Program-made: the position numbers and the translations under genes
In this document: positions 53,194-61,414 of the stretch, in pieces
How positions within the stretch are numbered: the first letter of the stretch is position 1
Layout: the number at the start of each line of letters is the position of its first letter
From: Actinokineospora enzanensis DSM 44649
GTDB lineage: Bacteria; Actinomycetota; Actinomycetes; Mycobacteriales; Pseudonocardiaceae
Reading direction: 5' to 3'
Length of the DNA: 64,000 bases
Assembly (NCBI RefSeq): GCF_000374445.1
Contig: NZ_KB894412.1
Location: forward strand, 62,001-126,000
The notes under the pieces: generated by a model
Databases searched by the model: none
Told to the model about the DNA's origin: nothing
What the model saw: the letters and a program-made list of their open reading frames with translations, nothing else

Positions 53194-54578
53194 CCACGCA
53201 GATGCACGACGTGCTGCCGTTCGGGCAGATCCTGTTCGGCCTGAAGAACGGCGTCCAGCCGATCGCCACCACCCTGGAGCTGTCCGACCACGAGGCCCAG
53301 CGGTGGGACGCGCGGCTGCGCCCGTTCAACCGGCTCACGCCCACCTACCAGGGCAACCAGTACCGCACCCCGCGCGAGGCCTTCTCCTACTTCGAGTTCC
53401 CCGGCGGCCGGGCCGCGCTGCTGGCCCGGTTCAACGCGGGCGACCTCGGCCGCAACTTCTCGCACGCCATCGTCGGCGCCGCGCCGGACCTGGCCGAGTG
53501 GGCGATGTACGTGCCCAAGTGGCACGGCTGGCTGCGGGCCGAGAACCAGACGTTCCAGGAGGTGCAGACCCCGGACTGGAAGGAGCTGCGGTCCGCGTGG
53601 CAGCGCGAGGTGCTCGGCACGGCCGAGGAGGACAACCCCCGGCTCATCCACAGCCTGGTGGCCGGCATGCTCGCCGAGCCCGACCGCTGCTTCACCGTCG
53701 TCGGCGAGCAGGACACGCTCCGGCTGTTGACGCTGGTCCGGGAGATCCTGCGCCCGATCTTCGCCACTCCCTACGAGCGGTTCGCGTGGACGTTCTCCAC
53801 CTACGAGCACACCGACACGTCCCCGGAGGCCTACCCCAACCACTCGGGATCGCCCCGGTTGTGGTGCATACCGGATTTCCCCTCATCCGGTGAGACCGAG
53901 CGCGTGCGGATCAGGTGGGACGGCGACACCCCGGACAGCCGGTACTCGCGCGCGGCCGACCAGCTGATTGAGACGTACTTCGCCGCAGCGCCGGAGCGCT
54001 ACCGAAACGCGCTCCTGCAACGGTTCCAGCAGGAGGACGACCGCACCACTCGAATCGCGAAGCTGCTCGACGTGTCCCCTGTGGTCACTCAGCCTGTGGC
54101 GCCCGCTCCCCCGGTTCAGGTGCCTGTGCCCCAGCCGGTTCAGTCCGGCTACGGTCTCGGGTATTCCGATCCGATGCCCGCATATCAGCCGACACAGCAG
54201 ATCCCGCAGCCACCGCCGACCCCCGAGCCCGCGCCCGTGGCCGCGCCGAATGCCGTGGGTTCGCAGGGATCTTCCTTGCCGGCGCGCGAAGTCGCGGACC
54301 TGCACAAGACGGTGCACGAGGTGCGTCACCTGGTCACCCGGCTGAACCACCGGGCGGAATACACGTTCTACGCGGTCATCGCCCTGACCGTGGTCACCTT
54401 CCTGCTCGCGGTCTTCACCGTCGCGTTCCGACCCGACACGCCCGTGACCCCGGACCCGATCGTCACCACCTCCATAGTCACGGTGCCCGCGGCGCCCACC
54501 ACGACCACGAACCCGCCGCAGAACCACGAACCCTCGATCCAACGAAACCCGGCCCAGCCCACCACTGTGCCCAGGTGA
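53190..54578 (+). CDS. GTPase-associated membrane protein, GAP1-like
   Basis: A 462-residue protein. Residues 1-290 form a soluble alpha/beta domain (LPFGQILFGLKNGVQPIATT, FSYFEFPGG, MYVPKWHGWLRAEN) that I do not recognise for certain. It resembles the N-terminal part of GTPase-associated (GAP1) proteins, by memory only. Residues 295-375 are Pro/Gln-rich and likely disordered. A helical stretch (VADLHKTVHEVRHLVTRL) leads into a single membrane helix (YAVIALTVVTFLLAVFTVAF, near 393-412) and a Thr/Pro-rich tail. ATG 53190 overlaps the GTPase stop by four bases, so this ends the six-gene operon. No terminator hairpin was found after it. Confidence 0.7.
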   Translation: MTTQMHDVLPFGQILFGLKNGVQPIATTLELSDHEAQRWDARLRPFNRLTPTYQGNQYRTPREAFSYFEFPGGRAALLARFNAGDLGRNFSHAIVGAAPDLAEWAMYVPKWHGWLRAENQTFQEVQTPDWKELRSAWQREVLGTAEEDNPRLIHSLVAGMLAEPDRCFTVVGEQDTLRLLTLVREILRPIFATPYERFAWTFSTYEHTDTSPEAYPNHSGSPRLWCIPDFPSSGETERVRIRWDGDTPDSRYSRAADQLIETYFAAAPERYRNALLQRFQQEDDRTTRIAKLLDVSPVVTQPVAPAPPVQVPVPQPVQSGYGLGYSDPMPAYQPTQQIPQPPPTPEPAPVAAPNAVGSQGSSLPAREVADLHKTVHEVRHLVTRLNHRAEYTFYAVIALTVVTFLLAVFTVAFRPDTPVTPDPIVTTSIVTVPAAPTTTTNPPQNHEPSIQRNPAQPTTVPR

Positions 54579-54619
54579 CGAATTGCCCCCCACTCGCCGG
54601 GATCCGCACCGACCGGTTT

Positions 54620-54633
54620 TGGGAACGCTCCCG
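54620..54633. promoter_or_regulatory. CebR-box-like operator of the cellobiose operon
   Basis: TGGGAACGCTCCCG matches 12 of 14 positions of the CebR site TGGGAGCGCTCCCA known from Streptomyces. It lies 125 bases before cebE. A LacI-family repressor that responds to cellobiose should bind here; its gene is not in the window. Confidence 0.8.
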
Positions 54634-54757
54634 ATTCGATCAGAGGATTTGGCTCTGTACAGGGGAAATCCGACAGCCTTGACAGTGCTGTGTAAGCCAC
54701 GCCACACTCTCGCGGCAGCCTCACCCCGGGACGCCCGCCGAGAACGAGAGGTCGTTA

Positions 54758-56026
54758 GTGCACCGTCGAGTGTGGAAGTGCCTGGTCATCGTCGTCGTGG
54801 CCGCCCTGTTCTCCGCTTCGTGCGGGACCGGGGCGGCACAGGGGAGGATCACCCTCACCGTCGCGACGTTCTCCGAGTTCGGCTACGACGAGCTGATACC
54901 GGAGTACGAGGCGGCGCACCCGGGGATCCGGGTCGTGCAGGAGCGCACCGGCCAGGGCGGCCCGTACCACGACCAGCTGTTCACCCGCCTGGGCGCGGGT
55001 TCCGGGCTGGGCGACGTGGTGGCCGTCGAGGAGGGGCACCTGTCCGATGTGCTCGCCCAGGCTCGGTTGTTCAACGACCTGACCGAGATCGGGCCCGCCG
55101 ACGTCAAGGCGGACCGGTGGCTGGACTGGAAGTACCAGGCGGGCCGGGCCAGGAACGGCGCGTTGATCGGCTATGGCACGGACATCGGGCCACTGGCCAT
55201 GTGCTACCGCCGCGACCTGCTCGACGCCGCCGGGCTGCCCAGCGACCCGGAGTCGGTGAAGTCCCTGTTCGCCACCTGGGACAGCTACTTCGCGGCGGGC
55301 GACACGTTCCACGCGCGCACCGGCAAGGCCTGGTTCGACTCGGACTCGCAGATCTTCAACGCGATGCAGAACCAGTTGCCCACCGGCTACTTCGACACCG
55401 ACGACCGGCTCGTCATCGACACCGAACCGGCCATCCGACACAACTGGGACGCGGTGACGGCGGCGGGCGCGCGTGGACAGTCGGCCGGGTTGACCGCGTT
55501 CTCCACCGACTGGGATGCCGGGTTCGCGGCCGGGGCGTTCGCCACCAAGACGTGTCCATCGTGGATGCTCGGCGTGATCAAGGCCAAGGCGGGCGCGGAC
55601 AACGCAGGCAAGTGGGCGGTCACCGACGCGTTCCCCGGCGGCGGGGGCAACTGGGGCGGCTCGTACCTCGCCGTGCCGAAGCAGTCCAAGCACCCGCGCG
55701 AGGCCGCCGAGCTGGCCGCCTGGCTGACCGCGCCGCAACAGCAGATCCGCGCGTTCGCCAAGACCGGCAACTTCCCGAGCCAGACGGCGGCACTCGACTC
55801 GCCGGAGCTGCTGGGCACGGTCGACGCGTACTTCGGCGGCACGCGAACCGGCGAGCTGTTCGCCGCGCGGGCTCGGCAGGTCGGCAAGGCGCAGTACAAG
55901 GGGCCCGGGGACGGGCGCATCCAGGAGAACGTGATGGCGCCCGCGCTGCACGCGGTCGAGCAGGGCGAGCCGCCGGAGCAGGGCTGGCAGCAGGCGGTGG
56001 AGGGCGCGCGGAGAATCGCCCGGTGA
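54758..56026 (+). CDS. cebE: Cellobiose/cello-oligosaccharide-binding lipoprotein (CebE-like)
   Basis: A 422-residue sugar ABC binding protein. The signal ends in FSASC (lipobox Cys22). The fold follows as ITLTVATFSEFGYDELIPEY, with GGNWGGSYLAVPKQSKHP near the sugar-site end as in cluster-B sugar binders. The order binding protein, two permeases and a GH1 beta-glucosidase and the CebR box make cellobiose the likely ligand. GTG 54758 follows GAGAGG. No ATPase gene lies in the operon, as in Streptomyces, where a shared MsiK serves. Confidence 0.9.
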   Translation: MHRRVWKCLVIVVVAALFSASCGTGAAQGRITLTVATFSEFGYDELIPEYEAAHPGIRVVQERTGQGGPYHDQLFTRLGAGSGLGDVVAVEEGHLSDVLAQARLFNDLTEIGPADVKADRWLDWKYQAGRARNGALIGYGTDIGPLAMCYRRDLLDAAGLPSDPESVKSLFATWDSYFAAGDTFHARTGKAWFDSDSQIFNAMQNQLPTGYFDTDDRLVIDTEPAIRHNWDAVTAAGARGQSAGLTAFSTDWDAGFAAGAFATKTCPSWMLGVIKAKAGADNAGKWAVTDAFPGGGGNWGGSYLAVPKQSKHPREAAELAAWLTAPQQQIRAFAKTGNFPSQTAALDSPELLGTVDAYFGGTRTGELFAARARQVGKAQYKGPGDGRIQENVMAPALHAVEQGEPPEQGWQQAVEGARRIAR

Positions 56027-56910
56027 CCATGTCGGTGAGCATGAGGTCGCGCGCACCGTACCTGTTCATCCTCCCGTTCTTCGCGGTGTTCGGGTTCGTC
56101 GTCGTGTATCCGCTGATATACAACGGCTACCTCGCGCTGTTCGACTGGGACCTGCTCGACGACTCGCCCGCGTTCGTCGGCTTCGGCAACTACGCGGCAC
56201 TGCTCACCGACGAGCGGTTCGGCCGGGCGGTGGTGAACACGCTCAGCCTGGTCGCGTTGACGACGGTGCCGCAGCTGGTGATCGCGATCGGGCTGGCCGC
56301 GCTGCTGGACACGCGCCGGATCGCGTCCCGGTGGGAGATCGGCATCCTGCTGCCCTGCGCGATGAGCCTGGTGGCCGTGGCGATCGTCTTCGCGAACCTG
56401 TTCGGGCCGAGGTTCGGGCTGGTCAACGACGCGCTGACAGCGGTGGGGCTGGACCCGGTGGACTGGCAGGCGGACCGGTTCGCCGCGCACCTGGCCATCG
56501 CGTCCATGGTCGACTGGCGGTGGACCGGCTACAACGCGCTGATCGTGCTCGCCGCGCTCCGGGCGGTACCACGCGAACCGCACGAGGCGGCACTGCTCGA
56601 CGGGGCGGGTCCGATGCGGCGGTTCACGAGTGTCACCCTGCCGTTACTGCGGCCGACGCTGGTGTTCGTGGCCGTGACCTCGACCGTCGGCGGGCTGCAG
56701 ATCTTCACCGAACCGAAACTGTTCGACATGTTGCCCGGGGCGAACGGGGGCGCGCGCGGGCAGTTCCAGACCGTGACCCTGTACCTGTACCAGGCGGCTT
56801 TCGAGGACCGGCACCTCGGCTACGCGGCCGCCATCGCCTGCGTGCTGTTCGTCGTCATCGGCCTGCTGGCCTGGGTGAACTACCGGGTCACCCGGGCGCT
56901 GGCCCGGTGA
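56023..56910 (+). CDS. cebF: Cellobiose ABC transporter permease (CebF-like)
   Basis: A 295-residue six-helix permease (APYLFILPFFAVFGFVVVYP at the start) with the EAA loop PREPHEAALLDGAGPMRRFT that contacts the ATPase. It starts within GTGA at the end of cebE and ends in GTGA with cebG, so the three are coupled. Alternative start ATG 56029. Confidence 0.9.
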   Translation: MTMSVSMRSRAPYLFILPFFAVFGFVVVYPLIYNGYLALFDWDLLDDSPAFVGFGNYAALLTDERFGRAVVNTLSLVALTTVPQLVIAIGLAALLDTRRIASRWEIGILLPCAMSLVAVAIVFANLFGPRFGLVNDALTAVGLDPVDWQADRFAAHLAIASMVDWRWTGYNALIVLAALRAVPREPHEAALLDGAGPMRRFTSVTLPLLRPTLVFVAVTSTVGGLQIFTEPKLFDMLPGANGGARGQFQTVTLYLYQAAFEDRHLGYAAAIACVLFVVIGLLAWVNYRVTRALAR

Positions 56911-57704
56911 GCGGCCGAAGACGCTGGGCGGGCTGGGTGCTCGCCGGGTTCGTGGCCGGTTCGCTGTTCCCGTTCTACTGGGCGTTCACGGTCGGCAGCC
57001 GGGAACCGGGCGCACGGGTGTCGACACCGCTCCCAGGCGGTCACTTCCTGGCCAACGCCCGGCGGGTATTCGACACCGTGCCGTTCTGGCAGGCCCTCGG
57101 CAACAGCGTCCTGGTGTCCGCGGCCGTAGCCGCGTCCACGGTCGTGTTCGCCACTCTCGCCGGGTTCGCGTTCGCCCGATTGCGCTTCCCCGGCCGGGAC
57201 CGACTGTTCGGCATCGTGGTCGCGGGCCTGGCGGTGCCGACCCAACTGGGAATCATCCCCCTCTATCGGGCGATGGCGGATCTCGGCTGGGCAGGCGGGT
57301 TGCAGGCGGTGATCGTCCCGAACCTGGTGACCGCCCTCGGCGTCTTCCTGATGCGCCAGTACACCGTCTCGGCGGTACCGGCCGAACTGGTCGAGGCGGC
57401 CCGGGTGGACGGTTGCTCACCCTGGGGCGCCTTCCGCCACGTCTGCGTGCCCGCCGTCGGCCCGGCGGCGGCGTTCCTCGGCGTGTTCACGTTCATGACC
57501 AGCTGGAACGACTTCCTGTGGCCGCTGGTCGCGCTCGACGCGGACCACCCGACCATCCCACTCGTGCTGGAACGCTTGCAATCCGGGCACTATGTGGACT
57601 ATTCATTGGTACTCGCCGGGACCACCCTGGCGACGATCCCGGTACTGATCGTGTTCGTCGCGTTCGGTCGCCGGATCACGACCGGGATCGGGCAGCTACC
57701 GTGA
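56907..57704 (+). CDS. cebG: Cellobiose ABC transporter permease (CebG-like)
   Basis: A 265-residue permease, with EAA loop VPAELVEAARVDGCSPWGAF, and helices from AGWVLAGFVAGSLFPFYWAF on. It is the second channel subunit. GTG 56907 overlaps the cebF stop. Ten bases separate it from the glucosidase gene. Confidence 0.9.
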   Translation: MSGRRRWAGWVLAGFVAGSLFPFYWAFTVGSREPGARVSTPLPGGHFLANARRVFDTVPFWQALGNSVLVSAAVAASTVVFATLAGFAFARLRFPGRDRLFGIVVAGLAVPTQLGIIPLYRAMADLGWAGGLQAVIVPNLVTALGVFLMRQYTVSAVPAELVEAARVDGCSPWGAFRHVCVPAVGPAAAFLGVFTFMTSWNDFLWPLVALDADHPTIPLVLERLQSGHYVDYSLVLAGTTLATIPVLIVFVAFGRRITTGIGQLP

Positions 57705-57714
57705 GGGGGTAGCC

Positions 57715-59040
57715 GTGTCCACGTTCCCATCCGGCTTCCTGTGGGGCACGGCCACCTCGGCCTACCAGATCGAGGGCGCCACCACGGCCGATGGTCGCGG
57801 TATGTCCATCTGGGACACTTTCGCGGACGAACCCGGCCGGGTCGCCGACGGCCACACCGGCGATCCGGCGGCCGACCACTACCACCGGATGCCCGCCGAT
57901 GTGGCCCTGATGTCCGAGCTCGGGCTGAACGCCTACCGCTTCTCCCTGGCCTGGCCGCGCGTCTGCCCGGACGGCGTGACGGTGAACCCGGCCGGGCTGG
58001 ACTTCTACGACCGGTTGGTGGACGAACTGTTGACGCACGGCATCACGCCGTCCGCGACGCTCTACCACTGGGATCTTCCACAGCCGTTGGAGGATCGCGG
58101 CGGCTGGCCGGAACGTGAGACCGCCTATCGTTTCGCCGACTACGCCGGGGTGGTCGCGGACCGATTAGCCGACCGCGTTCCGCTGTGGACGACCGTGAAC
58201 GAGCCGTGGTGCGCGGCGTTTCTTGGCTATGCTTCCGGGGTTCACGCACCCGGCCGCCGTGATCCGGGGGCGGCTGTGGCTGCGGCGCATCATCTGTTGC
58301 TGGGGCATGGGCTTGCCGTGCAGGCCATCCGATCCCGTGCTGCCACCCGGGTCGGCATCACACTGAACCTGTTCGGGGTCTTCGGTGACGCGGACGCGGT
58401 TCGACGGATAGACGGGTTGCAGAATCGACTCTTCCTGGATCCGCTGTTTCGTGGTTTTTACCCTGCGGATGTGCTGGATGACCTACTGCCGTACGCGATT
58501 CCGGTGCGCGATGGGGATGTGGAGATCATCGGGGCGCCGATGGACCTGCTGGGGGTGAACTTCTATCGTGACCACGCGGTGTCGTCCGCGTGGGATGGTT
58601 CGCCGAACCTGGACTGGCCGGGGAGCGAGCATATCGGGCATGTTCGGCGAGGGTTGCCGGTCACGGATCTCGGGTGGGAGATCCGGGCGGCCGGGTTGAC
58701 GGAGTTGTTGGTGCGGTTGGCTTCGGAGTACCCGACCGTTCCGTTGTATGTGCATGAGAATGGGGCTTGCTTCGCCGATGTCGTGATGGACGGCGCGGTG
58801 CATGATCATGCTCGGTTGGCGTATCTGTCGGATCATGTCCGGGCGGCTCATACGGCGTTGGCCGCGGGGGTGGATCTTCGGGGGTACTTCGCGTGGTCCT
58901 TGTTGGACAACTTCGAGTGGTCCGAGGGGTATGGGCGGCGGTTCGGGTTGGTGCATGTGGACTTCGAGACCCAACGCCGGATCGTGAAGGCGAGTGGGGA
59001 GTGGTATTCGGAGGTGGCTCGGGGGAACCGGGTGCCGTAG
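57715..59040 (+). CDS. bglC: GH1 beta-glucosidase (BglC-like)
   Basis: A 441-residue cytosolic glycoside hydrolase family 1 enzyme. FLWGTATSAYQIEGA opens it, TVNEPW gives the acid/base Glu163 and YVHENG the nucleophile Glu348, with WSLLDNFEWSEGY at the end for the aglycone site. It splits imported cellobiose into glucose. GTG 57715 has GAGGGGGTA before it. It is the last gene of the ceb operon. The IS remnant begins right after its stop. Codons near its 3' end drift to more T/A than in the rest of the operon. Confidence 0.92.
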   Translation: MSTFPSGFLWGTATSAYQIEGATTADGRGMSIWDTFADEPGRVADGHTGDPAADHYHRMPADVALMSELGLNAYRFSLAWPRVCPDGVTVNPAGLDFYDRLVDELLTHGITPSATLYHWDLPQPLEDRGGWPERETAYRFADYAGVVADRLADRVPLWTTVNEPWCAAFLGYASGVHAPGRRDPGAAVAAAHHLLLGHGLAVQAIRSRAATRVGITLNLFGVFGDADAVRRIDGLQNRLFLDPLFRGFYPADVLDDLLPYAIPVRDGDVEIIGAPMDLLGVNFYRDHAVSSAWDGSPNLDWPGSEHIGHVRRGLPVTDLGWEIRAAGLTELLVRLASEYPTVPLYVHENGACFADVVMDGAVHDHARLAYLSDHVRAAHTALAAGVDLRGYFAWSLLDNFEWSEGYGRRFGLVHVDFETQRRIVKASGEWYSEVARGNRVP

Positions 59041-59062
59041 GAGAGGCAACTACAACACCGTT

Positions 59063-60062
59063 GTGGCGGGCTGAAGGCCGGTTGAAGAAAGAGGTCGCCG
59101 AGTTGGCGGGGGTGTCGCGGCCGACGGTGGATCTGTGGCTGTCGCGCTACCAGGCTGAGGGTCTTGCCGGGTTGCTCGATCAGTCTCGTGCCGCGCCGCG
59201 CGAACAGGTTCCGGCGGTGATCCGTGGTCGGATTCTGGCGGCCACTCGTCAATCTCCTCCGGTGGAGACGGGTCTGTCACGTTGGTCGAGCCGGGAGATG
59301 GCCGCGTTCATCACGCGGACCGAGGGCGTGTCGGTGTCGCATCAGTTTGTGGCGCGACTGTGGCGGCAATATGGATTGGCGCCGCATCGGCAGGGCACGT
59401 TCAAGCTCGGCAAGGACCCGGAGTTCGCGGAGAAGATCACGGATATCGTCGGGTTGTATCTGGATCCTCCGGGTGGCGCTGTGGTGCTCAGCGTGGATGA
59501 GAAGACGCAGATCCAGGCCCTGGATCGGACCCAGCCGCTGCTGCCGATCACGTTTGACGCGACGGAGAAACGCACACACGACTATGTCCGACATGGCGTC
59601 ACCAACCTGTTCGCCGCGTTGAACGTGGGCACTGGCGAGGTCCTGGGCGAGTGTGCGCCGGTGCGTGATGGCGCGGCCTTCCTGGCGTTCCTGAAGAAGG
59701 CGGTGAAACCGTACGCGGGCAGCGAGGTCCACGTCGTGCTGGACAATCTGTCGATCCACACCACGCCCGAGGTGATGGCGTGGCTGGCTGACAACCCTCG
59801 CGTGCGATTTCACTTCACCCCCAAGGGTTCCTCGTGGGTCAACCAGATCGAGATCTGGTTTGGGATCATCACCCGTCAGTCCATCCGCCGGGGCACGTTC
59901 AGGTCGGTGAAGGTCCTCATCGGACAGATCCGCGACTACATCACCCACTGGAACGCCAACCCCACGCCGTTCACGTGGACCGCGACCGCCGACGAGATCC
60001 TGGCCAAGGTCCGCCTCGTCCAGGCCAACATCAAGAAGCTGGTCGACAACAACGCCAAGTAA
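59063..60062 (+). pseudogene. IS630-family transposase, 5' end missing
   Basis: The reading frame holds an IS630 transposase from the HTH (AGVSRPTVDLWLSRYQ) through the DDE catalytic core (LSVDEKTQIQA, VLDNLSIHTT, QIEIWFGIIT) to the end (VDNNAK). Family members begin some 40-50 residues earlier; that part is absent, and the frame merges into bglC at its left side with no proper start except TTG at 59063 or 59081. The left inverted repeat is also missing. After the stop, CGCGACACTAGTA (60077-60089) may be the right end, with TA as in the family's target. So a truncated and probably dead element abuts bglC. Confidence 0.8.
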
Positions 60063-60076
60063 AGAAACCAGATTTA

Positions 60077-60089
60077 CGCGACACTAGTA
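60077..60089. mobile_element. Possible right end of the truncated IS630 element
   Basis: CGCGACACTAGTA lies 15 bases after the transposase stop, where IS630 elements end near a TA. No left partner is present, so this cannot be confirmed by symmetry. Confidence 0.3.
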
Positions 60090-60096
60090 CCCGTAG

Positions 60097-60948
60097 TCAG
60101 GCCGACCGGAGGTCGACCAGCAGATCGTCCGCCGCCGCCTGCGCGGCCTCCGACAACGGAGTCGACTTCCCGCGCTTGGCGGCGGCGCGGACTGCATTGG
60201 CGCACTGGAGCAGTTGCGCGAGCTTCCCGGCCCTGGTGTTCATGTCGTCGGCGAACGCACGCCGCACCTGCTCCGCGACGGCATGGTCCGTGAGGGACGC
60301 CTGCCACAGACAGGCCGCATCGTGCCCTCTCGGGGCCGCCCCCCAGTCCTCCCAGTCGAGCATGTGACCGTCGGTTGTGAGGTTTCCCCAGTGGACATCC
60401 GTATGTGCCGTCGCCCATTCGTCGATGCATGTGTCCACGTCGCCGAAAACCTCTGTGATTCGACGCGTGAGATGCTTCTGGCTCATCCCCACTCGCTCGG
60501 TGGCGTGTCTGCCGAGCGCCGTCAACGACTCCCGTAGCCCTTCCCACCACGAGTCCGGCAGCGCACGCGCTTCTTCAACGGTGCCGACCACGGGTGCCGT
60601 GACCAGCTCCACCTCATCGGCGCGCCACACCACGTCGCGATCCTGATCAACCCACGTGGCGCTTTGGAACCACGCGGGCTTCTTCACATCGTTAATGGTC
60701 GCGGCGGCTTCGAGGCCGATCCACACGGCGCTGTTGATCTGCAAGCGCTTACGCCGTTCCACGCGGACCCAGGTGTTCTCAGCCGTGCGGAATCCCTCGG
60801 TTGCACCATAAATCCCGTAGACGACCGTAGACCGGTCAAGGTCGACGTCAAGGGCTCGCTCGACTCGATCCAAGACGTCCAGATGAGGGTTGACTCGCAC
60901 GTCAAATACGGGGTTGGGTTCAAAGCCGATCGGCTGAGCGATGCTCAT
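60097..60948 (-). CDS. Aminoglycoside-phosphotransferase-like small-molecule kinase
   Basis: A 283-residue protein with the APH/choline-kinase catalytic loop HTDVHWGNLT (catalytic Asp, Mg-binding Asn) and the second metal Asp in LDWEDWG. The N-lobe is present (TVVYGIYGATEG, then a Lys-poor beta3), so it may phosphorylate a small alcohol, sugar or antibiotic, or act on a nucleotide. ATG 60948 is the start; AAGGG lies seven bases before. It stands between the IS remnant and the NRPS-associated genes, on the same strand, with 268 bases to MbtH. An immunity or tailoring role is only a guess. Confidence 0.8.
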   Translation of the reverse strand: MSIAQPIGFEPNPVFDVRVNPHLDVLDRVERALDVDLDRSTVVYGIYGATEGFRTAENTWVRVERRKRLQINSAVWIGLEAAATINDVKKPAWFQSATWVDQDRDVVWRADEVELVTAPVVGTVEEARALPDSWWEGLRESLTALGRHATERVGMSQKHLTRRITEVFGDVDTCIDEWATAHTDVHWGNLTTDGHMLDWEDWGAAPRGHDAACLWQASLTDHAVAEQVRRAFADDMNTRAGKLAQLLQCANAVRAAAKRGKSTPLSEAAQAAADDLLVDLRSA

Positions 60949-61216
60949 GGAGGTACCCTTCGATATCGACTGGCGCCGCCCTGCATGATGCACCAGGGGC
61001 ATCCATGTCGTTACAGCGGGTGCGTCCACTCGACTGGGCCACGCCGTCGTTAGGTGTCGTTTGGGGCGTGGGATCACGTTCCGTTTGTCGGTGGCGCCGG
61101 TTCCCGGGGCCTGGTGTCCTGCCCCCAGAGTGCTCGCCTCCGGCCCCCCGGAATCCGGCATACCGGGGGGCACCGACAAGGCCAGGCGCCAAGGCGATCG
61201 CGCCTGTGGACAACCC

Positions 61217-61414
61217 TCAGACAGCGTCCATCTGCTCGCGCAGCGACCGAGGCCGCATGTCCGTCCACACCCGATCCACGTGCGCGGTGCAGTGGTCCTT
61301 GCTCCCCCGGGTCCCCTCGGCCCGCCACCCGGCCGGGATCTCCCGATGCGCGGGCCACAGCGAGTACTGGTCCTCGGAGTTCACCAGCACACAGTAGGTA
61401 GCGTCGTCGTTCAC
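61217..61414 (-). CDS. MbtH-like NRPS activator
   Basis: A 65-residue MbtH-like protein: YCVLVNSEDQYSLWPAHREI, then PAGWRAEG, CTAHVDRVWTDMRP. It includes the conserved Trp-Pro and WTDMRPxSL marks; such proteins bind NRPS adenylation domains and make them soluble and active. GTG 61414 overlaps the MFS stop by GTGA, so NRPS, MFS and MbtH form one minus-strand operon. Confidence 0.92.
   Translation of the reverse strand: MNDDATYCVLVNSEDQYSLWPAHREIPAGWRAEGTRGSKDHCTAHVDRVWTDMRPRSLREQMDAV

Noticed and set aside
59041-60089. Complete IS630 element
   Set aside because: The transposase N-terminus and the left inverted repeat are missing.
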